The translations under genes were made by a program, and so were the position numbers. This document shows, one piece after another, positions 11,920 to 29,438 of a stretch of DNA of 64,000 nucleotides. Below the pieces are notes generated by a model. That model saw only the letters and a program-made list of their open reading frames with translations, had not been told where the DNA came from and ran no database searches. How positions within the stretch are numbered: position 1 is the first letter of the stretch; each line of letters starts with the position of its first letter. Origin of the DNA: Tubiluchus corallicola (lineage: Eukaryota > Priapulida > Priapulimorpha > Priapulimorphida > Tubiluchidae); the NCBI GenBank assembly GCA_030141605.1, contig JAQGDQ010000541.1, forward strand, positions 1 through 64,000, read 5' to 3'.

Positions 11920-13030
11920 ATTTCTCAATAACTGGTGAAAATCTAGCTTACTGCTTCGTATGATTCGAACTTATTATCTGTAATAATATAATTATTAGAA
12001 AAAGACATGCCCTATCCTACTTAAATGGCTTGACGTTGTTGTCCGGATTTCTTTCTCTCTCTCGAGTACCTTCTTCCTTTCCACTGCTTAATCCCATCCC
12101 TCTCTGTCTCTCTCTCTCAGCAGGAAACAAAACACAACAAGCACTGGTCACAACAACGTAGCAGCAAAAACACAAGATGTAATTATAGCACCGAAGTCAG
12201 GGGAATTCTAGTGGCTTAGTTGTTCCTGTTTGGCTGTAAAATGTTAGGTCATTTCCTTCACAGTGCATGGGATTTCTTGTTCCTTGAAGGTTCAACATGG
12301 ACTTGCACACATGGATTTTTGTCGGGGTTGGCAGGGGTAGGTGGCCGTTTTTTTCCTAACCACTTTTTGATTCCCCCGTGAATGTGACAAATCTAGTCTC
12401 AACATTCCACTACTCGTCATACGACTACGCGTGGCTGCCGCGCAGTATTCTATAAAGCGTTATTGTAAAATCATGAATGAAAAATTTCGATAAAATATAG
12501 AGATCACTCACTAGACGGCGACATAAACGAACCACGTGATTACACGGAACTCTTAGTAAGTTAGCCTAGATTTGAGATTATTTTGAAAACCGAGAATTTT
12601 ATCGTGATAAATTGAAATCGTGAGCAAAATTTAAACACACGCAGTGAGAGAGATTTGGCGCTTAGATAAATGTAGGTATACTTAGTAATGAGTTTTTGGA
12701 TACTGGGTTCCCGAGCAGACTCTTCCCGGTATAACTATGTACAGTCACTCCCCTCTTGGGATCCGGTTTAGTTATCCAACGTTATACTGTAACCAATGTC
12801 ATAGTGTAATTCTAAAAGCAAAATATACGTCAAGTAGAATTACGTAGCAATGCGTAGACTTATCGTTTTTTGAAGTTGTAAGGACAAATAGTCAAACGCC
12901 AACAGCATTATTTTAAAGTTTGTTAGATTAATTTAATGTTAGAGAAATCGTGCATTGGCATCGAATAACTGTTCTGCAAACTTCTAGACAAAACCTGCCA
13001 ACTATTTGACCTGCAAAAATTAGCATGAAA
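11920..13030. other. Intergenic DNA, no gene recognised
   Basis: A CT-rich run lies at 12050-12120 (TCTCTCTC blocks). The rest is unique AT-rich sequence without a recognisable coding or RNA feature. Confidence 0.5.
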
Positions 13031-13034
13031 TGTA

Positions 13035-13290
13035 GAAAGCTCGGGATTATCCCTCTCCCGGCAGCTCTTGTGGGCAGATGTGTTCTTTTGCCATGTATAT
13101 ATGCATGTATATATATGTTCCGATATATACATATATACATACGTGTGGAAAGCTCGGGATCATCACTCTCCCGGCAGGTCTTGTGGGCAGATACGTTCTT
13201 TTGCCATTATATGTATATATACGTACATATATGTATGTATATTGTATATATTGTATATACATTGTATATACAATATACATACAATACATA
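13035..13290. repeat. 113-bp tandem duplication with TA-rich flank
   Basis: GAAAGCTCGGGAT..CTCTCCCGGCAG(C/G)TCTTGTGGGCAGAT..GTTCTTTTGCCAT starts at 13035 and again at 13148. Each copy ends in a TATATATGTA-type run, and the second passes into a TGTATATTG/CAATATACA inverted run up to about 13290. Short frames through here in both directions are chance readings. Confidence 0.85.
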
Positions 13291-13299
13291 CAATTGCTT

Positions 13300-15570
13300 C
13301 CAAAATATTTAATTTTCATTTGAATGCTCCTAGACTTGGGATTCATGATAGCCATGTGAATCATGAATACTACTGTATTATTGAGAGTAGGTAGTATTGC
13401 AAAAATAATGTGTTTTGCAAACTTGAGAACTGAAATTTTATGTGTGTATACATAATGCGACAGACTAAAATGCTTGTGATACATACATGAGAGTTGGCAG
13501 GTCTGGAACAATGAAAGTGTAAAAGTCATAATAATAACAAATCCTATTCACTATGCCTACAACAAGTATTAGCACACAAACTATATTTTCTTACTGTACT
13601 CACACTATGTGAGTTTTACAGCACAAGCTGGACTAGTTGGAAAAATATCGAATAGGGTAATTTTTCAAACGTTTATCAACTGTTTGTTTACTTTTGCACT
13701 GTTATTTCTTTGTCCTATAATGTTAAATATCATTCAAAGTCTTGTATGGGTCTGCTTAAAAATAATGTATCACATGCTTTTAGCTACGCCAGGCTTAAGT
13801 TACACAATTTGCATAATTCGAGTGTAAGTGCATGACGAATAATTTTCGTTTTTAGATGCGTCTTTTTGCAATCCTGGCCTTACATCAGGATTAACCTTGG
13901 TCCCGGTACCGAAATCCTGAAATTAAAATGAAAATCGGGATTGAGAATTTGAGATAATATATGGTCACTAGTTTCCATTAGTCTGCAATTTACAGTTTGT
14001 CTTATTCAGTCAATGTAACGCTTTGAATTAAACCACTATTACGCTGCATAGTTCTAGGAGAAGACAACTCACTGCCTGACAGTCTGTCACCATTTGTGAA
14101 CTAAACACAAAATGCTCCATTACCTGCCAAAAGCTAGGCTTAGAGTAGCAGTTGCTACCCTTGCTCCCCCATTAGCTATGCCACTGTCAAGCGGTAGTTA
14201 ATCGTTTTGTAATTTTTTCTTTATTTGCACTTTGAATGCCAATGCTGGTTATCATCTTGTGAGACTGATGAGCTTTGTTCTACAGTTTAGGCCCTTGATA
14301 ACTGATAAAATGTATGAATTGATAGTGTGACAAACTACTCATAAAATCCTCAGCACACATATAAAGAGACAGTTGACTGTGACTGTGATATTTACAGTAA
14401 TGATGAAGCATGTAAAACTTTGAAATTTCCAATTTATTCATGATAAGATTTCAGTAACTAAAAACCAACTAATTTTCTTATCTTATTCGTTTGTTACACA
14501 TTGAGGCTAAAAACGATAAAACCTGTTCTTTATACCTGGAGTAGAAGTGAAATCAATGATAGTTTAGTTAACTAATAATATTTAATGTATTGGAGTCATT
14601 TTAGATACAAGTGTAACTCTAAGTAAGCAATTGTGTGAGCACATTATATAGAGCACAATTACTGATACATAAAAGCAATGTATGCCATAAGCCACAAGCC
14701 ACAGCGTAACAAGTCTCCCTGTATGATTTTTTTAAATAACAGTGATATTTTCACATAACTGTTTTTTATTCCACTGTGTAAAGAACGGGCAGAATTTGGT
14801 AGGTATGTGTTACTTTAAAGGGGGAGAGCATTGATGGTCCGAGGTTCTTAAATTACCCTTTCTTTAATGACCAAAGCCGAAAAAGCGTGAGTAAATGGGA
14901 AACATATTTATAGGTAGAATTCTGTACTTGTGTTTTAGATTGCTAAAAATGGAGAAACAGTTAAGTGAAATGTTAACATATATATTTTACAACGTTTACA
15001 AACACAAACAACGTTAATAACAGTGTAACAAACAAACAATATTAATTAATGAGCATAAGCATTGATCAAAACTAATATGTTAGAAAAGCGTATAATGGGA
15101 GCAATGCACTGTGTGCTCTAAGACACAGTGTCTACACATTGCCAATGATTTCATTTGGCAGAAGGCTTTTATAACATACAATATTCTTGATATCTAAAAA
15201 TAGCTTCATGTATAACTTTGAGATCACGTATGCCATGCAAGGTCAAAACTACCTATGAATGTGGCTTCAACATGTTTAAAATCGCGACTGTTTTCCACTT
15301 GCAACAGTCTGTGACACACAGATTATAATTATATATTGTATTCATATGTTTGTGTAACTATGATTATGACACTTGTTAAAGCTATCAATTACTTTGAAAT
15401 TTTGAAATTTGACACACAATATGAAAAAGTACTATACAAGCAGTGTTAAAATATACACGAGTAGCATAAAATAAATTCATATGACAAAGCACTACATGAA
15501 TAGCTCTGAATAAATCTGCATGTGACGTATGTCGTTCTTTACTGAACTATATAATTTGCCACTGAAAATT
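13300..15570. other. Intergenic DNA, no gene recognised
   Basis: AT-rich and without recognisable homology. A hydrophobic 72-codon frame at 13609-13827 has no splice context or family signature, and I do not call it. Confidence 0.5.
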
Positions 15571-15574
15571 CTGA

Positions 15575-15620
15575 GAGGGGGGAGAGAGAGACGAGAGAGA
15601 GAGAGAGGGAGGGAGGGAAG

Positions 15621-15655
<35 letters not shown>

Positions 15656-15685
15656 GAAAGACAGAGAGGGAGAGAGAGAGAGAAC
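15575..15685. repeat. (GA)n / GGGAGG purine run
   Basis: Nearly pure purine strand of GAGAGA with GGGAGGGAAGG interruptions. Confidence 0.95.
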
Positions 15686-15699
15686 AAATTCCAGCAAAG

Positions 15700-17265
15700 T
15701 GGTGGAAAATGAGACGATTTTATAGTTCTCATACAAAGATCAGTCGATGCAATGTTTAACGGTCTACAGTGTGTGACTCGCAAAATCCGTTCATAATTGA
15801 AAGCGACGTTTGTAACAGCTTAAAAGTGATTGGAATTGTAAGCTCAAGTAGTGTTTCAAATGATTCAACAGTGTGCATTTAAGTAATGAAGAATAATTTT
15901 GTTAATCTGCTTTAAAGAAATAAAGATTATATATAATGGAAAATAAGCCTGCACCTTTTGGCATTTTAGCCTTAAAGGGTTATTAATTGGGTAAATTGTT
16001 ATTAATATAACACGAGGCTGTCAAGTTAAATGCTCCACATGACGGAAGCAATACAGATACTTGGATGTTTACGTAAGTGAACTACAGGCTGTAGACTGTT
16101 TGCAGAACTTGTATACAAGGAACTTGTGGGCAGTTTACACACAAGAAAGTGTAGTCTAGTAATCAGGAAATCAAGACTGAAATGCCAGACGAAGTTTGTT
16201 TTTATCGTTGTTTATTTACCTTGTGGTGTACACAAAATTACCCTTGGATGTTTTATTCTTTTTGGGGCAATTTAGCATTAAGCATATAAAAATAATAAAA
16301 AATGTGTACAGTATGTAATGTTACGTTGTTTTGTTTTAACAGAAGTTTTTTTGCATTTGTTTAGTGGTGACTGCTGAGCCATAATGTATATAACTGTTAG
16401 ATTGTTTCTTAATTAATGTAAATATTTGCTTGTCTATCAAAAGATATCTATACCTTATGCTTGTACTTATACCTAGAGGCTGAAGCTGAGTCAGTTGCTA
16501 CTATATCAGCTGACTTACACAGTAAATCAGCTAGCTCAGTTGAGGTTGACTGACTTTTCAGCTGAGTTGGCTAAAAGACGAAAATCAGCTACGTCTGCTA
16601 AAGCTACAAATTTTGTTAACTAAATAAATGATAGACATAGATTGTTAGTTAACTGTTAAATTATGGAGGCAAATTTTTTAAATTTATAATTTATGTTATA
16701 CACAGAAAAAAGCTGCTGTCCAAATTCAAATAATGCATTAGAGATCAAATTTTTATTATTATAAAAAAGCAATCAATTTATTGCAAATATAAATTAAATC
16801 CAACTCTTGGTAAGGCTTATCTTGATTACTGACGAAACAATACCAAAACACCAAAATGATCCCGCAAGTGTGACTAACATTGCCTATTTGTGTATTTATT
16901 TTGAATTAACCAGCTTTCTCGTTCAAAAATTTCTAAAGTTTAGCATCTCTGCCAGCACATACACAATCTGACTATGAATACGCATTGCATTTGGCATATT
17001 TCAACCAGTGATTTGCAGTGTCACGTGATTATCGCACGAGTGAAATCTTCGCAGCAGGCAAAAATGTCGGTTAGCTCGACTTCCATCACTGAGCGACTGG
17101 CTCGACTAAAGCTGGGTTTCTTATCGGCTAGGTTGACTGTAGAAATAAACCAGCTGGAGCTCAGCTGAAACCGCGCGGCTCTGGGCTCTACTTAGACCAT
17201 ATCAACCAAATGACAATGATATTCTATTTTTAATAATAATGGATTTTATTGCTTTTTTGTTGTAG
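15700..17265. other. Upstream flank of the LITAF gene
   Basis: No gene recognised up to about 16970. The stretch 17010-17190 is richer in G and C (CACGTGATTATCGCACGAG, CTGGCTCGACTAAAGCTGGG, CCGCGCGGCTCTGGGCTC) than its surroundings. It is the best place for the promoter and non-coding first exon that the splice acceptor at 17265 implies. Its exact donor could not be fixed. Confidence 0.4.
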
Positions 17266-17328
17266 CACTTCGACATCTGCTTGCTTGACCGGGGCTGAAG
17301 TCTACTGTAAAGTCACAACTCTGTACCA

Positions 17329-21343
<4,015 letters not shown>

Positions 21344-21508
21344 TGCCTTTTATACAGCAGGCAGCCAGTTCTAGTATCAGTCCTTTTCATGTAAGGCCGT
21401 ACTGGCATACTGGATAGAGTACATTTATTCACAATGTTGTGCAGGACCTATAGTGCCACTGCTTTCAACCATTTTTTACGCACTTTTATCTAAATTATTT
21501 TGAGACAA

Positions 21509-21514
21509 AATAAA
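21509..21514 (+). terminator. Polyadenylation signal AATAAA of the LITAF gene
   Basis: First AATAAA after the stop codon, 166 bp downstream, followed by T-rich and GT-rich sequence (GTGTGTAATT, TGTTGTGTGCG). Confidence 0.6.
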
Positions 21515-21519
21515 TATTT

Positions 21520-24260
21520 TTATAAAACGTGTGTGTAATTTACCCTGTTCACTGAAGTTCTTATAAATCTTATTAAAACTTGTTGTGTGCGTATGTATGT
21601 ACGTGTGAATGTGTGCATACGAGTGTGTGCATTCTATAACTTTCTTTTTGACTTCAAAAGTGTTAGCATGTTTACCAAAAGTTCTACTAGTGAAAATATT
21701 CAAAGCTTTGAAACATTTTGATTTAGTTACTTTTGTTTTACAACATGGCGGAAAAACACAAATACCTTGCTTTTTGCATTAGAGGTTTATGTTTTTTGAA
21801 ATACATTGTTTTTTACTGAGATTTTATTTAGATTTTCAAACGGGAACACTGAGATGCTGGGTCAAACTTTGGTCAGATTTTATTAATATAATTAAGAATC
21901 AAACTGCTGTTTTACTGTACGTTCTTGTGTAAATGTCCTGCACGTTGTATTTATAATATAAATAGTAAATAGACTTATCAAATCTCAAGTCCTTGACAAT
22001 ACACGAATTAGTTTTTTCATTTCATTGACCTTGAGTTTTATTAGGAAACTAAAGTAGCTGCTATAAAAGATGACAAGTTTTACTCTTGAGTCTGTGACCA
22101 GTTCAGCTGAAAGCTCAAGATTATTTAAAGATTTTAGTTTTTCTAAAGAGCATGATTTTTTGGCTCCAGTTAGATATAAACAAATGCGCTTCTTTTTGAA
22201 TGTACTTCAAGATCTAGCATTTTTTACCGGTATGGAAATGCCGGGCTCTTATAGGAGACATTCGTAGTTTTAACGTCAGAGGTTGCTTTTAACTAACCTT
22301 TTTTGAGTGATCAGAAGTGCTGCATGCATTTTGAGAAAGACCATGTTAATTTTTATAAAAAATTTAGTTTATTGTGCATTTCAAAATAAAATTAATATTC
22401 AAGCAAATTTGGCAACTTTAATGTTTAAACAATGTATCTAAAGTATTATATCTGTATTGGTATTGCGTTTGTGTTAATGGTGTAGCTTAACAAATGGGGA
22501 ATTATTGTTGTGCTTCACTCCCATAATTGCTTATCTACCATACCTATATTAGTTTGACTTACATATAGTTTGTCTTAAGTAGTCACTGTGTTTGTGTAAT
22601 GTGTTACAGTTTTTCCCAGTTCAAAGTGTTAGCTTTTTCGACACATTGTTAAACAAACTTTAAAGGAAAGTGATAAAAATGCATTTTAGAAATTAATAGA
22701 AGTGTAATGATGGTATTTAGGAAATTTAGTTTAGTTCACTATGCAGGCTGTGTTCTTTTACACTCAGCTCTGGTAGTTATGAAATGCTGCCTTACTTGTT
22801 TTTTCATTTAAATTTTATTTTATTGGTTTTTTTTATATGTTTGTGCTTTGTTAAAACATAGTGTTTATTCCTTCATAGCTGTCTGCTGCTAAAGCAAAGT
22901 TCCTTGAAAAACTGCCCATTTGACTCTTCCTTAGGTGAAAAAAACATACAGCTGCAGATGCAGTACAGATTTTAACTTTCAATAAATTTTACTCTTGTCT
23001 CACCACTGTAAAGCAAACAGTAGATCTCATTCAGTTATTGAGAAAGTGCCCACAAATTGCCATGTGCTTTACTTCTAGATTCTTGAAAATTTAATGATAC
23101 AAACTGAATTTGAGACGCGTGCAAATATCTCTCATGTTGCGATAACCTTGAAGTATTTTGTGGGGAACTGCGGCTTTCTCAAATACTTTTATGCACATGT
23201 TCACATAAATGAGTTATATGATTGAGTTTCGATTATACTAAACCTTGTGTTTGTTGTATTATCATGAAGGGCAACTCAGTTTTAGGTTGGCTGCTTATAT
23301 TGTTCTCGGTGTGTATGGAATGCAAATCCTACTGTTCCTTTTTTGAAACCTGCTGTTATTTGTTAAATCTGGAACTTCAGATCTGCATAGGTGCAGGCAG
23401 GGAGAAGTAGACTTTCAAACCTTTTTATAAAGTTGGCAGTTTTCTATGCCATGTGAAGCATAGCACGTGCTGCCATCTATGCGGTTGTTTCACCATATAT
23501 AACTAAAGATGTATACTAATTGTTGAATGTTTTAACATTAACTGTTTAATTTGGTGAAATATTTGAATTGATAAGCAGATAACATGTATCTAATTAGTAC
23601 ACAAATTACTTACTCAGATGCCCTTATTATTTACTTGTGCCTTTATCAAGTTATTTTAAATTAGTATGTTAAAGTGATTAAAATAATGAGTTTTAATTAA
23701 AGTTGAGGATCACAGATAAAGCTGTAGATATAATTTTTGTAGTTAGTTTAATTGTTTTAATCATTGTATGTTATGCTTGTTTCTTTCATGACATGAATTT
23801 TTTTAAAAATAAAATTAACAGTGGCATCAAATATTGATTTTATACGTTTGTGTAAAGTGATTATTATTATAATAAAAAGCAATCAGTGCTGGTGTAATAC
23901 ATTAATGTTCAATAATTGCCATATGTTAATTACTCTGTCCAATAATATATTTAGAGAAAATGGCATTGAAATGTTATGAGTCATGTGTATATGAGTAACT
24001 GTGATTTTTAACTCGGGGGAGGGGGGTTCTTTCTTCTATTAATTGTGCCAGTTTTATCAAATTCTAATAAATTATTAGAAATTTATTGATAGATGAAATT
24101 TGAAAGTTCTCAACTGTCACCGTTCTGTGAGTTTTACCAGTAGAATGGTCTGGATGTGAATGAATCGGTTGTTCTTTGCCCCTGTGCCTTCGAACATATG
24201 TTGCATCTTGAATTATGAGTAACAAAAAGACATATATGTACATTTGTAAACACTTTTAAC
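21520..24260. other. AT-rich intergenic DNA, no gene recognised
   Basis: A GT-rich patch (TGTGTGCGTATGTATGTACG) lies at 21578-21635. A 65-codon frame at 22070-22267 has no recognised domain or clear splice sites. Several further AATAAA hexamers (near 22387, 22980 and 23807) leave room for a longer 3' UTR of the LITAF gene or for other transcripts. Confidence 0.4.
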
Positions 24261-24264
24261 CTAA

Positions 24265-24372
24265 ATAGCACGTGTCAGGCAGAGCAACAGCAGTTGCCAT
24301 TTTTAAAGTCCTTGGTATGACTTGGCCGCAGCATCGAACTTACGACCTCCCAGACGGAAAGCGTACTATTAT
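24265..24372 (-). mobile_element. tRNA-derived SINE fragment, minus strand
   Basis: On the minus strand the sequence reads TTCCGTCTGGGAGGTCGTAAGTTCGATGC, a tRNA anticodon arm plus B box. It is followed by GGCCAAGTCATACCAAGGAC and TTTAAAAATGGCAACTGC. The block after the head (TCATACCAA..TTTAAAAA) is shared with the SINE at 57014, so they belong to one family. The 5' end with the A box is missing. Confidence 0.6.
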
Positions 24373-25099
24373 TTACAACATGTTATTAGTTACTTTCATT
24401 ATTTGTGGCGATTGGTGGCAAAGTCGACATGTTTCTCCTTTCATTGATTGGAAACTGATGCGCAAGATGCTTGGCTGAAATCTTGGCCTATTAGTTCAAC
24501 TTTGTATCTACATTTTGGACATAAATTGTGTAATTTTGAAAAAGCTTCAACTGCCGCCAAAGCTTTCTCTTTGACTAAGATTTGCTAAAAGAACCGCTTA
24601 ATCACTGCTCAAACATAATTACACAATTCACACTACCTGACGTCAGAGCCATTTCCTTAATTTGCCTGTTAATGACAATATTTCCGTTCTAATCATGCGA
24701 GGTACAGAGGTGAACTATCACAGAGACCTGAATCAATTTCTCTTGCTACGAGATACACCCATAGCGCATGTCAAGCCATGACCATACTATTATATGACTA
24801 CTACAAGAGTGTGTAGACGTACTAACGACACTTGTCAATAATAGACCACGCATTCGCTCTAACAAGTACTGGAAAGAAGCCATCGCCACTTGGAACGGAG
24901 GGAAGGTTGGAATTTTGTTCTAGACGCTGTTACTGAACGAGTAGCAAGGTAAAAAGGTAGGCAATTCAGTACTTACTAAAAATAAAAGGAATAATTGTAC
25001 ACAAACATTAATTACAAGTTCTATATGTTGTGCAGTAAAAAAATATAGCAAAAGGACGAGTGGTTAACCTCAACTAGACAACTTTCCGCATCTCAGATG

Positions 25100-25790
25100 A
25101 TTAAAAAAAGATTCTGATTTATTGGATTTGAAATTTGGTTTGATTGAAGGCGAGACTGGTTTGTCACCTTTAATGCAAAGAAGACGAAATTTGTCTCATT
25201 TTCTCACCATCATAATGCCACTGCCCATTATAAATAAGACTGTTTCTTCTCTTTCGGATTCTCACGTTCTCGATCTTAACGATCTCAGCTACAAAAATAT
25301 CTTACAGGGACAACTGTGTCGTCCTCGGTAATCAAACTCCTGACGCTATTCACACCTTCACAAGTCAACCCTTCTATCTTGCCTGGAGAATTGCCTGTAC
25401 TTGTATTAGTTTTGGTTGATGCATTTGGTTTGGTTTGTTACCGGAACCCATATGACAAATTTGAAAATTGCATTATGAGATCGTTTGTTCGGATTTGGGG
25501 TCAACTTACAGTCCCTTGCTCACTGAAGATCAGTTCGTAATGCTATGTTGAGCCATCTCTTGTATGGGAGATGTCCTGAGGACGTCTTGTCACTAGTTCC
25601 TAGATGCCAACAGTTTTCTCGTAATACTCGTTTTTCTGCTGGTTCTCACAGTTTTGCCCTCTCTCATAAAATACAGCTTTTTCACTCGGATTTCTTATCT
25701 GTAGAATTCCCTACCAAAAATTGTTTTCTTACTGACTACAACTTTACTTTCTTTGAGACTAATAATAACTAATTTGTTACTGACTGGCCA
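25100..25790 (+). mobile_element. LINE polymerase fragment with internal deletion
   Basis: Around 25160-25200 one frame reads DWFVTFNAKKTKFVSFS, the block right after the YADD catalytic box of CR1/Jockey-like polymerases. From 25530 a frame reads LLYGRCPEDVLSLVPRC followed by RNTRFSAGSHSFAL, the near-C-terminal '(YY)FGRC..EL..L.P' and 'TR....H.F' region. The middle (FLG block) is deleted or rearranged. The reading shifts frame at least once, so it is inactive. Confidence 0.75.
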
Positions 25791-25799
25791 ATCAATAGT

Positions 25800-26660
25800 T
25801 AATTAATTATTATGAAGTTTGTGCCGCCGGACATGCATTCACATTTTCTCTTTTCTATTGTAAACCGTTACTTTGAATGGCTTTATTTAGAGCATTTGGC
25901 ATAAAAAATTATGTACTAATCGAATGTTCTCTGTATGTTTATTTTTCTTCTTAGTTTGTTACATTCTTTGGGGTAGGGTTTTACAGTGTGTGTATCTTAT
26001 TTTCTATCTGGAGTTGTATCTAGATTTTCTATCTTATCACCTACACATCTTGTTTTCATTTGAAGTTGTTCGTCTTTTACAAGTTGTAGATGTAGGCCTA
26101 AATATAAGTGTTAAAGTTAAAACGATGTAAATTCGGACAGCTTAACAAGAATGGCACGAGCCTGTTGCTTAGCTTCTCAGTTACCATATTGACTCAGAAC
26201 GGCCCAGATATATGGTAGATTTTGCTATGACAATGGTCATCAGTTTTTATAATAAAGTACACTACCTTTTCAGATTTTTATCGACTGATTTTAAAACGCT
26301 GCGCCAATAATGACTTAATTTCGGGTGAGAACGCGACACGCTTACATGTATGCAAAAACTAGTACAAGGCGCACCATCTACGAACCAGAAATCTAATCTA
26401 CATGTATCATATGAGCTACCTACACTGCCAGGGCTGTACTGCATACTACACTGCATACTTTCTAATTTAATACTTAAATCGAATTGTCATAACTGACAGT
26501 ATTGTACAGTGAAATTTATCATAAACTCTACTTACTTGATGTTTACAACTCAGCTAGTGGACATAGTTCATAGGAGTGCAGATGGTCACTTATGTGGGAA
26601 CTAACATAATGGTTAAAGCAATCATATCACATGTCACATTTGTTCTCCCCAATGCTATTA
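25800..26660. other. Intergenic DNA, no gene recognised
   Basis: AT-rich. A 68-codon hydrophobic frame (25924-26130) is T-rich by composition and is not called as a gene. Confidence 0.45.
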
Positions 26661-26667
26661 TAAGAAG

Positions 26668-27146
26668 ATGGATCATGAGATTTATAATAGCATTGGTTCT
26701 GCGCAATGTTGCGGAAAAAAGGGTGTTTTGCGGTCTAATAAGCAAAAACGACGCCGTCGCTTCGGAGCAACCTCAACCAACTGGAAAGTGTGGGCATGTA
26801 CAAGTTGTTGCATCGCTGGCTTCTTTATTAATATTACGCCATACTACTGGCTGTGGCTTCCCATTGTGCTGTAAGAACATCCATTCTTCTCTCAATTCTA
26901 TGAAAGCCATTTTTTGCGTTGATATTAAAAACTGCTATGTAAGGTAACATGAGGGTATGGCTTCTTTCATGTGTGTAATTCACCTGCTAAATCTTCTTTA
27001 TCCGTAATAAATCACATCAACCGGTTTTACTAAGTGGATGCGTTTCTCATTACTTGATTATAACGTCTTCACAAATAGATTATTTTAGAGGGAAGGATTC
27101 TTGTACCTCGCAGAGGAGAGGCGCATACGAATCAGCGACCTCTTAA
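26668..27146 (+). CDS. Hypothetical small Cys/Trp-rich membrane protein, two exons
   Basis: A tentative model: exon one 26668-26870 ends at a good donor (GCT|GTAAGA) and joins in phase to 27089-27146 after the acceptor TTATTTTAG, giving 86 codons. The product starts MDHEIYNS and has CC at 14-15 and a basic run at 25-31 (KQKRRRR). A hydrophobic aromatic segment at 42-68 (WACTSCCIAGFF..YYWLWLPIV) is probably a membrane helix. A short hydrophilic tail follows. I do not recognise a family. Open frames of this size occur by chance in the window, and the acceptor's pyrimidine tract is weak. A nearby AATAAA is not obvious. Confidence 0.25.
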
Positions 27147-27369
27147 ACAGTGAAAGAATAACGTTCAATGTGGTAATCTTTTGGCAAGGCTTATAGGCTT
27201 AAGTTTGATTGGTCTGTATATATCGAATTAGATGATGATGACGACGATATAATGGTAATAAGATCAATGATGACAGTGTCTCTGAAGGCGGTGGTCCTGC
27301 CCTCCTGGTGGTAACGGTACAGGTCAGACCCTGGTAGCAGAGCTGTTGATGGGGAGGGGTCAGCATTGA

Positions 27370-27398
27370 ACGTTCGAATTCAAATCGAATTCGAACGT
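27370..27398. repeat. Perfect 12-bp inverted repeat
   Basis: ACGTTCGAATTC (27370-27381) and GAATTCGAACGT (27387-27398) are exact reverse complements around a five-base spacer. Further TTCGA/TCGAA words follow up to about 27442 (ATTCGTATTCGACTCGAACC). This may be the end of an unidentified transposon or a simple palindrome-rich patch. Confidence 0.8.
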
Positions 27399-28088
27399 GT
27401 TTTTTAATTCGTATTCGACTCGAACCTAAAACTGTGGATTCGAATAATTCACCATTTCAACTACATACGCTCTTTACAGTGTTGCGGGTTTGAGCTTCGC
27501 GCTGTTTTGGGTTCAAAGTTTCAATCACGCAAGGAAACAGACATGCGGCCTGTATGTTATTTCAAAGTCGTTTTAAAGCAAAACACCCCTGTAAATCAAA
27601 AATGTAATAATCTTATTTGCATAAAACTCTCAAATCCAACCTTCTGATTAGCTCAAATTTAAATACTTACCTATTTCACCTGTGTAAAATCTATAAATAT
27701 AAGTTCCGTATTCTGTTTCCTCGAGTTCAGTGGTTGCTGGAGTTTGAGCACCAAACCCGCCCTCCTAGGACTTGTCTCCCATCTGTTTCGGTGTCAATGT
27801 GAGGAAGTGGTGAACCCTCAAGGGTAGATTCATTTCTATGTTTTATGTCTAGCCAGCTGTTTGTTCTTTTCGGTTATAAAGATTCTTTCAAACTTTTTGT
27901 TTTTATTTTATATTTTTTTATTTTATTTTTTATTTTACAAAATTACTAAGTTAGTCAAGATTTTGGTCGGTCCTCATGCCGCTCTTTCAAAGCTGGTGAA
28001 TGACTCCCAGTCATTTGATTACTAATTTCGTCTCAGGATGACATTTTCGAACCGAGGCCTCTCGCCCACTGATAGATAACTCTGGTTC

Positions 28089-28241
28089 GAACCGTCCAGG
28101 GGTTATTACAATTGCCCTGGCGGCGAGAACCCGACAGGAGAACCGTCCAGGGGTTATTACAATGACCCTGGCGGCGAGAACCCGACAGGAGAACCGTCCA
28201 GGGGTTATTACAATGACCCTAGCGGCGAGAACCCGACAGCA
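28089..28241. repeat. 51-bp tandem repeat, three copies
   Basis: GAACCGTCCAGGGGTTATTA..GGCGGCGAGAACCCGACAG begins at 28089, 28140 and 28191. The copies differ at a few bases. The unit is GC-rich compared with its surroundings and is 17 codons long, so one minus-strand frame repeats RVLAARVIVITPGRFSC. I see no other sign of coding. Confidence 0.9.
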
Positions 28242-28249
28242 GAACAATA

Positions 28250-29430
28250 TATACGCCTTAATTTACCTAGCTGTCTGTGCGCAATTTTTAAATAAATTAT
28301 TAACGTTTTACTACAAGACAAAATCATGCAATACGCATGGTTTCTGCAACTGTATTTTTATTAATGATCCGAAAATCTTGTGAACTGAATTATCCTGTAA
28401 TTCTGTTTGATTCTGAAAGCCAAAAGTTCGATTCGTATCTGTTTGCTGATATGTAACACTCACCCCTAGTGTTGGGCTTTGAATTATGACTTTCCAATAA
28501 AACTGTTAATGAGCTAACAGGTGGTAGTGCATCTTTATTAACATTTCCTCTGTTGCTGTCGTGTAATGTATGCAAACAGCTTAGCACAGACTGTAAGGCC
28601 AATATATGAATTAGTCTTGCTAATATATGCCAGTGCGTTATGGGAAGGGACCCAGACTGGAACTGGATCTGGGCCAGAGCCATCGAACAACTGGGTAGTT
28701 CGCTAAATTTTGTCACCTGTTTTTAGTTAAACCTTTTCCGGAGGCAACGTTTAGTATGTTCCTCTAATGACAGTGATTATGATTGATTCGAATTAAACAG
28801 TACAGGTAATTAAAAATCACGAATCAAATTTTAGATCCACATTTCAAAAACAAAATCTCCACGCCCGTCTTACCATTTTCAGATGAAATCCACTAATACT
28901 GTTTACGTTTATCCCTCGCGTCATCTATAAATTTAATATTGGCGTGTTGCAGTTTTTTCTTGTTTGTTTAGCATTTAATGAGGCAGCGCAGATTTTAAGT
29001 TCGCACCAGATCGATAAAACGAATCTGAATCTCGGATTCAATGAGAGATGTAATGAGCTTGGGGTGGACTAGCCTTTGTTTGAACATCTGCGCTTGTGTC
29101 CACTCGCTTCACGGCTCAGTACACAAGAGCTAGCACGACGAAGCCCAATAACTTAGTCAACTACTATTGTCAATTAAACAGACGAGTAATAATATTGCCC
29201 GAATTGTGCTAAGACTCTTTATCAGCATCTGCTTGATTATGTCTGGTAATTGTGTGACGTTATCTGATACTACCAGCGCACGTCATTGAAATTAGAGTGT
29301 ATCTTTGAAACTTGAGAATTGTTTATGGTAGAAGATTCGTATGACTAACAGAAAAGACAAATGCTCGACGCGTGTCATAAAAATCGCAGTGCAAAACTGT
29401 CCACTTCATGGTCAAGCATGGCGAAATTTA
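28250..29430. other. Intergenic DNA, no gene recognised
   Basis: Unique AT-rich sequence. A 108-codon minus-strand frame at 28390-28716 has no recognised motif and no splice context I can support. Confidence 0.45.
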
Positions 29431-29438
29431 CTTTATAG

